Shown here in pieces: positions 59,007 to 64,000 of a DNA stretch of 64,000 bases. The position numbers were made by a program, and so were the translations under genes. How positions within the stretch are numbered: position 1 is the stretch's first letter; every line of letters starts with the position of its first letter. The DNA is from Candidatus Thorarchaeota archaeon. Lineage in GTDB: Archaea; Asgardarchaeota; Thorarchaeia; Thorarchaeales; Thorarchaeaceae. The notes beneath the pieces are model-generated. The model saw only the letters and a program-made list of their open reading frames with translations, did no database searches and was not told the origin of the DNA. The stretch is taken from NCBI GenBank assembly GCA_003345545.1, contig PRDH01000021.1, positions 1-64,000 of the forward strand, read 5' to 3'.

Positions 59007-59094
59007 CGTATCTGCACCGCCGAAATGGTGCTAGAACGAAAGTATATGTCTTCTCTTCGACGTATATCCCGTCTCATCGAGTGAGAGGCATCTG

Positions 59095-59712
59095 CTACCT
59101 GCTCGCTGAGCTATACAGTATCGCCGCAGTCGACTCGAGATAGTTCTGAATGGTTCCTGCTTGTTTCGCTGCATCAGTCAATGAAACCACGAAATAGTTC
59201 GTCCTCTCCGTCACAACTGCCTCAGTCCCATCGTTTCTAAGCCGCATGAGAAAGGCCACTACTCTGGCAGTGGCACTGGCCCTGCTCAGTGGTTTCCTTG
59301 TATCTCTGTAGTTCTCTGCAACTATTTTCTCGACGAAGTTGATACGTTCCCAGAATGCACTGACTTCCTGGTGCAGCTTGAAGGTGATGACATCCCCAAG
59401 TGAGTCTAGGATGAGCACGCCACACGAATTCATCGGTATACTTCCAACTATGACCTTATGGGCGTCTTCTCTCAGGGTGGACCTAGGGATATGCATGAAC
59501 CTCTTGGACTGCTTTTGCTCTTGCACTCTGATGATAGGAATGATGGCAATTCCAGGATACGACAACGGCTCATCGAGTCTCAGCACATGCCCGCGTAGGA
59601 TCTCATCGGCCACAGCCCTTACGCACTCCTCAGTCTCGCTCACCCACATCAGCTCATCGTTTGTATTAATGTTACGTACAGCTTTCAAAGGACTATAAAT
59701 TCTTCCATTCAT
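59095..59712 (-). CDS. Uncharacterised soluble protein
   Basis: The 205-residue protein shows alternating strands and helices: 'GIAIIPIIRVQEQK', 'KVIVGSIPMNSCGVLILDSLGDVITFKLHQEVSAFWERINFVEKIVAENY', 'ATARVVAFLMRLRNDGTEAVVTERTNYFVVSLTDAA'. No known catalytic motif, membrane helix or Cys pair is present. It is divergent from the nitroreductase gene with only 39 bases between the starts, so the promoters overlap. Confidence 0.55.
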   Translation of the reverse strand: MNGRIYSPLKAVRNINTNDELMWVSETEECVRAVADEILRGHVLRLDEPLSYPGIAIIPIIRVQEQKQSKRFMHIPRSTLREDAHKVIVGSIPMNSCGVLILDSLGDVITFKLHQEVSAFWERINFVEKIVAENYRDTRKPLSRASATARVVAFLMRLRNDGTEAVVTERTNYFVVSLTDAAKQAGTIQNYLESTAAILYSSASR

Positions 59713-59721
59713 GGGATTGCG

Positions 59722-59751
59722 TTATATGTGAGTTCGATTCTTGAGCGCCCT
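59722..59751 (+). promoter_or_regulatory. Compact bidirectional promoter
   Basis: TTATATG (59722-59728) is centred 27 bases before ATG 59752, which suggests a leaderless nitroreductase mRNA. The same AT-rich bases lie 10-16 bases before the divergent ATG at 59712. Confidence 0.45.
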
Positions 59752-60525
59752 ATGAACGAGACCCTGAAAGTGCTTGATAATCGAAGGTCCCTGAGGGGAT
59801 ATGACCCTCGGCCTATCTCAAAAGAGCACAAAGAGTGGATCCTTCACAACATGTTCCGTGCTCCCACAGCTGGAAACATGATGCATTACTCAGTCATTGA
59901 GGTTGCAAATCAAAAGATGAAGGACAAGTTGGTCACTACATGCGACAATCAACCCTTCATCGCGAAGGCTCCTCTGGTGCTATTGTTCCTTGCAGACCTG
60001 CAGAGGTGGTACGACCTCTTCGAATCCTCAGGTGTGTCAGAAATATGCAGAGAGCGAGGTCTTGACTATGTCACACCACAAGAATCTGACCTACTGCTTG
60101 CGTCCTGTGACGCATTGGTGGCAGCACAAAATGCGGTAATCGCTGCTGAGTCACTTGGGATTGGGTCCTGCTATATCGGGGACATCATGGAGAACATAGA
60201 AACCCATCGTAAGATGTTTGATCTTCCGAAGTGGGTATTCCCGATTGCCCTCCTATGCTTTGGCTATCCCGTTCGTGAAGAACGCGCTGACCGTGAGAAG
60301 ACACCCCGATTTCCTCAACGATTCGTGTATTTCAAGGACAAGTACTTGCATATAGACAGCAAGGAGTTCGAGGCCATGCTCATGGAGCATTTCGGTCAAC
60401 CGCGCAGCTTCTTTGGCGGCGCTCAGAATATTGGGCAGAGTGTCTACCTGCGGAAGACCGGCTCTACGTTCGCAGCAGAGATGCGCCGTTCAGTCAAGGT
60501 GGCTCTTCAGGACTGGAGTGAATAG
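59752..60525 (+). CDS. Nitroreductase-family FMN oxidoreductase
   Basis: The 257-residue protein has the nitroreductase pattern: 'VLDNRRSLRGYDPRPISKEHKEWILHNMFRAPTAGNMMHYSVIEV' (FMN phosphate Arg and Ser-Arg), 'APLVLLFLADLQRW', 'DALVAAQNAVIAAESLGIGSCYIGDIMEN' and 'VFPIALLCFGYPVRE'. It uses NAD(P)H and FMN to reduce nitro compounds, quinones or similar substrates. ATG 59752 fits the TATA spacing; GTG 59728 is the alternative. Confidence 0.92.
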   Translation: MNETLKVLDNRRSLRGYDPRPISKEHKEWILHNMFRAPTAGNMMHYSVIEVANQKMKDKLVTTCDNQPFIAKAPLVLLFLADLQRWYDLFESSGVSEICRERGLDYVTPQESDLLLASCDALVAAQNAVIAAESLGIGSCYIGDIMENIETHRKMFDLPKWVFPIALLCFGYPVREERADREKTPRFPQRFVYFKDKYLHIDSKEFEAMLMEHFGQPRSFFGGAQNIGQSVYLRKTGSTFAAEMRRSVKVALQDWSE

Positions 60526-60569
60526 CCGAGTATCCGGATGAATGGGATTGACTCAGAGGTCCGTTGACC

Positions 60570-61388
60570 TTAATCCACAATCCTGTAGTTGCCCGTCATT
60601 GTGAACTCGACGAGTTTCTCTGCCACCATCTGGTCAAGTATTGGCTGGATATCTCTCTCATTACATTCAAAATCGAGTTGAGAGAGTAACTGCCTCAGAG
60701 ACAGAGAATTGTTCTGTGTCAGAACACGAATGATGACTCCGCGAACCTGCCGGCTTGACCGCTTGAACTTAGGCTGTCTAGATGTCGGAGCAATACTTGT
60801 CTTATCTGCTGTGAGTACCTCAGAGCCGTAGTCCATCAGGGCATTATGCCAGTCTCTCGACCTTCCTCGCAGGAGTAGAGCATCGGCCACCGCCTGAACC
60901 TCTTTGTGTGTCATCGATTCATCAGCGAATCCAGAGGCTATCAACACCCGGCGAATGTTCGTATCCACTGCAGCGAGGTCCTTGTTGAATGCAAATATCA
61001 GAATGGACCGGGATGTATAGGGACCGATACCCTTCAGTTCTCCCAGGTCCTTGACCTCCTGTGGAAACCCGCCTCTTGCTACGATCTCGCGTGCAGCCTC
61101 TCTCAACCATAGGGCCCTGCGATTATACCCGAGCCCGCTCCAGATAGTCAATAGTCGTTTCGTCTCTGCAGCGGCAAGGGCTTCCACAGTGGGAAACTCC
61201 CGCAGGAACTCTAGGTACTTCGGAATCACTCTATTGACCTGGGTCTGTTGCAGCATGACCTCGGACACAAGGACCTCATAGGGACTAGGATTGTTTCGCC
61301 AGGGGAGGTCTCTGGCATTTTTGCTCCACCAGTCCATGACCTTCTGTTGAAAGATATGCGCGGACTCTTGGTCAAGGTTGACAGTCAT
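60570..61388 (-). CDS. MutY/MIG-like DNA glycosylase without iron-sulfur cluster
   Basis: The 272-residue protein has the MutY core: 'WWSKNARDLPWRNNPSPYEVLVSEVMLQQTQVNRVIPKYLEFL' (catalytic Glu before MLQQTQV), 'SGLGYNRRALWLREAAREIV', HhH 'LKGIGPYTSRSILIFAF' and 'AVDTNIRRVL' with the Asp. The Tyr after GIGP is as in the T/G-mismatch enzyme MIG, not the Ser of MutY. After 'WHNALMDYGSEVLT' the four Cys of the [4Fe-4S] loop are absent. A winged-helix-like end replaces the MutT-like domain. GGTGGTG precedes ATG 61388. Confidence 0.85.
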   Translation of the reverse strand: MTVNLDQESAHIFQQKVMDWWSKNARDLPWRNNPSPYEVLVSEVMLQQTQVNRVIPKYLEFLREFPTVEALAAAETKRLLTIWSGLGYNRRALWLREAAREIVARGGFPQEVKDLGELKGIGPYTSRSILIFAFNKDLAAVDTNIRRVLIASGFADESMTHKEVQAVADALLLRGRSRDWHNALMDYGSEVLTADKTSIAPTSRQPKFKRSSRQVRGVIIRVLTQNNSLSLRQLLSQLDFECNERDIQPILDQMVAEKLVEFTMTGNYRIVD

Positions 61389-61703
61389 GTCTGACACCAC
61401 CATCTCTGCTGCAGTATCTTGTATTGTGGAGGTTGCTGCATATACTAGTACTGCAATATATCGCTTGAGGGTGGAATTCATGCTCTGGAACTTGGAATCT
61501 CACGACACACATTCAATCCTTCTCCTTTCAAATTCATGTGGCAATCAAGGAATCAGTACTCTAGGGTTGAAGAAACGTTGCTTTGATGTTTCCTCTTAAA
61601 TAGTGACCAACCAGATGAGATTACTAGCTTCCCCTATTAATGCCAATCAGTTTGGTTGCAGTATTCGTGGTTGGGGAATGAAGAGAATACAGGAGGATGG
61701 AAC

Positions 61704-62729
61704 ATGGAAAGTAGGAGAGTCCGTGTCATTGCACTCACACTCGCAGTCATGTTGGCAGTTGGTGTGGCGGTCTCTCTGATTGTCATCTACAACAATCAGA
61801 CTCCCGAACCAACACTACTTCTGACAAAGATTGGCCAAATCGATATTGGAGAGGCGGCAGTGGATGTGAAGGTAGTAGGAAACATTGCTTATGCCATAGA
61901 CCAGAATGAGCACACTCCAGGGGGACTTGTACTCATCAATGTCAGCGACCCATCGAATCCAAGTGAACTCTCCTCGTATCGTGATGGAGGATGGCCCCGC
62001 AAGGTAGATGTTGCAGGGAGTTGCGCGTACGTAGCTGATGCACAGTATGGATTGGAAATCATCAATGTCAGTAATCCAGTAAGTCCCTACAAGGTGGGTG
62101 AGTATCTTGGCAGTGGCGAGGTGTATGATGTGCAGGTGGTCGGCAGCCTTGCTTTCATTGCAGACTGGAACAATGGTCTGATAATCCTCAATGTGTCTGA
62201 TCCCAGCAATCCGCAATATCTCTCAAGCTACTCCATCACAGGGGCCTGTCACCAGCTTCATGTCGTTGACGATCTTGCATTTGTCGTGGACCATAGAAGT
62301 GCCCAGACTGGCCTCAAAGTGCTGAATATCAGTGACCCATCGCACCCAGCATTCGCTGGGAGCTACATGCCTGACGACGATCTCTGGAATCCGTTCGTCT
62401 GTGGTGACTACATGTACGTTGGCAACCACGGGCTTGAAGGTGGAGAATTACAGATTCTAGATGTGAGTGACCCATCAGAGATCACCCAGACTGGGCTGTT
62501 CGATGCAAATGGCTCAATCTTCGCCGTTCATGTTGTAGGCAACATCGCCTATGTGGCAGACATTGAATTGGGGCTACTCATCGTCGATATGAGCACTCCA
62601 CAGAGCCCAGTATTGATTGCCAGTTTCTACGATGGCGGTGAAGCTATCAACTTGGATGTCGTTGGTGATTTCGTATATGTTGTACACGGAACTGGTGTTC
62701 TAGAGATAATTCAGGTATCAATGACCTGA
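61704..62729 (+). CDS. Secreted LVIVD-repeat beta-propeller protein
   Basis: The 341-residue protein starts at ATG 61704, which has AGGAGG seven bases upstream. An N-terminal anchor helix ('VIALTLAVMLAVGVAVSLIVIY') is followed by about six LVIVD repeats of about 42 residues. Each has the pattern 'G.AYVAD…GL.I.NVSDPSNP…V..Y….VYDV.VVGSLAFIAD'. LVIVD propellers occur on archaeal and bacterial surfaces and are thought to mediate binding. It lacks a C-terminal anchor, so the N-terminal helix probably holds it in the membrane. Confidence 0.9.
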   Translation: MESRRVRVIALTLAVMLAVGVAVSLIVIYNNQTPEPTLLLTKIGQIDIGEAAVDVKVVGNIAYAIDQNEHTPGGLVLINVSDPSNPSELSSYRDGGWPRKVDVAGSCAYVADAQYGLEIINVSNPVSPYKVGEYLGSGEVYDVQVVGSLAFIADWNNGLIILNVSDPSNPQYLSSYSITGACHQLHVVDDLAFVVDHRSAQTGLKVLNISDPSHPAFAGSYMPDDDLWNPFVCGDYMYVGNHGLEGGELQILDVSDPSEITQTGLFDANGSIFAVHVVGNIAYVADIELGLLIVDMSTPQSPVLIASFYDGGEAINLDVVGDFVYVVHGTGVLEIIQVSMT

Positions 62730-62813
62730 TTCAGAATAGTGCCTCCTCGAAACATGGTCCTGAATCGTTGCTCATTCCATCACGACTCTCAACGGTAGTG
62801 CTCGATGTAATTG

Positions 62814-64000
62814 CTAGAAGAAGGGGTCAACATTGGCCTCCAAGGGAGGAAAGAGCGCTCTCACTATGGGTTGCATGACGGCTGAACACTCTACGTCGGG
62901 CTCATGACTGGCGAGAGAATCAAAGGTCTCATATCCCATGAGCAGTCGCGTTAAAGCGCCTCCTGGGATTCGGAGGTTGTATTTGCCCGGGTCCTTGTCC
63001 TCATTTTCGACAATTCCCCCGAACTCGCCGTCGGTGAAGGTGAGAGTGAAGCCCTCTTTGTAGTCTGTGACCTTCAACTCCCCGGTGAAGTCATGAAACT
63101 CAGTCTGTTTCAGACGATCTGAGAGGAGCGGTGCAATGGTCTCGATGAATCGTGGGATAGAGGGAATCTTGATGTACCAGGCATAGCGATTGATGGTCTT
63201 CGCGCCAAATCTTGCACGTACGTATTCCCTGACCTGTACCTGATTTGGAGGTATCACCCTGACAGGGAGTCCGCCCCACTCCTGTGCCTTTGCTTGAGCG
63301 AACCTCAGGACTGCATCTACATGCGTGTACGTGTCAAGGTACAGCTCCACCACATCGAGCCTATTCTCCCAGCGCGACATGTAGAACACTCCCACAGTCT
63401 TCTCCTGCTTCTTCACAAGATAGAAGAAGAAGGCCTCCTGTTCGTCGGACGTTGGCTCGTAGAGAAGGTAGGCTGAGTCCTCTGGGTGTATCAGCCTTTG
63501 CCAGGTTGTATTCTGTATCATGGCTGATATCTTCGTTTCTCGGTATCTCAGGAACTTTCTGAAGTTCTTCCTGTCCACCTCCTCAAAGGTGACCGGCTCC
63601 TGTTCTCCCTTAACGAGTCTCGGGATGAATCCCGGTGTCACCGGGTATCCACCGCCCAAGGCTGCAGCAAACTCATACCCGAAGTTGCGATAGAAGTTCG
63701 GGATTCCTGCGATAGCTTGGAACACAGGTTGGATCTCAGACACGCGTCTCTCATACTCGTCGTTGATGAGGCGCATGTGGCCTCTATGGCGGTAGGCCTC
63801 CAGGGTGCCCACTGCCTCCATCTCGACGGTGGGGAACTCGATACCACCTAGGGTCCAAGCATTCTGCTGGAGCATAACGCATGAAACGACCTCCCCGGAT
63901 TCGGGTTTCACGATGACAAAGACATCCTCCCATGAGCGTCTGGGATAGTGCTCAAGGAGAGCTCTCATCTCGTCAGTGATCTGTCTGCCATGGACTATGC
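62814..64000 (-). CDS. Eis-like GNAT acetyltransferase, partial (runs off right edge)
   Basis: The minus-strand frame is open to the window edge (IVHGRQITDEMRALLEHYPR…), so the true start is outside. About 394 residues are seen. The first GNAT domain has 'VVSCVMLQQNAWTLGGIEFPTVEMEAVGTLEAYRHRGHMRLINDEYERRV' (acetyl-CoA loop H-R-G-H) and 'FQAIAGIPNFYRNFGYEFA'. A second GNAT-like region and an SCP2-like end ('LTFTDGEFGGIVENEDK…LRIPGGALTRLLMGYETFDSL') follow. This three-part plan is that of Eis acetyltransferases, which modify amines of drugs or proteins. Confidence 0.88.
   Translation of the reverse strand, partial: IVHGRQITDEMRALLEHYPRRSWEDVFVIVKPESGEVVSCVMLQQNAWTLGGIEFPTVEMEAVGTLEAYRHRGHMRLINDEYERRVSEIQPVFQAIAGIPNFYRNFGYEFAAALGGGYPVTPGFIPRLVKGEQEPVTFEEVDRKNFRKFLRYRETKISAMIQNTTWQRLIHPEDSAYLLYEPTSDEQEAFFFYLVKKQEKTVGVFYMSRWENRLDVVELYLDTYTHVDAVLRFAQAKAQEWGGLPVRVIPPNQVQVREYVRARFGAKTINRYAWYIKIPSIPRFIETIAPLLSDRLKQTEFHDFTGELKVTDYKEGFTLTFTDGEFGGIVENEDKDPGKYNLRIPGGALTRLLMGYETFDSLASHEPDVECSAVMQPIVRALFPPLEANVDPFF

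Noticed and set aside
1-64000. tRNA, rRNA, CRISPR or transposase genes
   Set aside because: None was recognised by eye on either strand; a covariance-model scan for tRNA and small RNA would be needed to exclude short RNA genes.

Overview
The window looks like a contig from an archaeon of the Asgard group, most like Thorarchaeota. This is inferred from gene content, not from a search. The signs are: archaeal-type ribosomal protein S19; a short histone-fold protein; TATA-type promoters combined with GGAGG/GAGGTGA ribosome binding sites; frequent GTG and TTG starts; many large secreted Ig-like, kelch and beta-propeller proteins with a C-terminal membrane anchor; and a longin-like cytoplasmic domain fused to a giant surface protein. 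I see no rRNA, tRNA, CRISPR array, transposase or phage gene.

Layout. 1-6.3 kb: end of an MFS transporter, an NfeD-like protein, a Cys-rich membrane protein, then a tightly overlapping six-gene minus-strand operon (secreted Ig-like protein, DUF4418-like protein, CPMCGM/NosL-like protein, anchored protein, FtsX/MacB permease, ATPase) that reads as a metal- or thiol-linked ABC system. 6.3-13 kb: thioredoxin-like protein, secreted M14 carboxypeptidase with an apparent ATT start, GNAT, small membrane proteins, ParB-like protein and a large membrane protein. 13-17.5 kb: surface protein, stand-alone rpsS, TPR protein, membrane proteins. 17.5-20.3 kb: etfB-etfA (EtfA with a 2[4Fe-4S] ferredoxin domain), followed by a one-gene segment and a stranded second copy of the etfA 3' end. 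20.4-25 kb: kelch surface protein, membrane proteins, DUF6144-like protein, methyltransferase, histone. 25.5-31.9 kb: ArsR-like coiled-coil regulator with a partner gene, a heterodimeric ABC exporter, flavodoxin. 32-38.5 kb: endonuclease III, TIGR04076-type protein, membrane-tethered winged-helix regulator, aromatic-rich surface protein, TIM-barrel isomerase, SGNH-like surface protein, TspO-like protein. 38.5-43.2 kb: the giant surface protein with longin-like tail. 43.5-50.3 kb: MscL, AlkZ/YcaQ-type protein, ICMT-like methyltransferase flanked by a duplicated gene start, aldo/keto reductase with DUF1801, PadR regulator, MsrB. 50.5-64 kb: ferritin-like protein, MgtA-type P-ATPase, SGNH hydrolase, cadherin-like surface protein, small paralogous proteins, flavin proteins, clusterless MutY-like glycosylase, LVIVD propeller, partial Eis-like GNAT.

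Recurring themes are surface proteins linked to membrane or cytosolic sensing parts, oxidative-stress functions (MsrB, ferritin, thioredoxin-like, flavodoxin, base-excision glycosylases), and two places where a single membrane-protein gene sits between a complete gene and a duplicated end of that same gene. All functions are assigned by reading motifs; no database search was possible.
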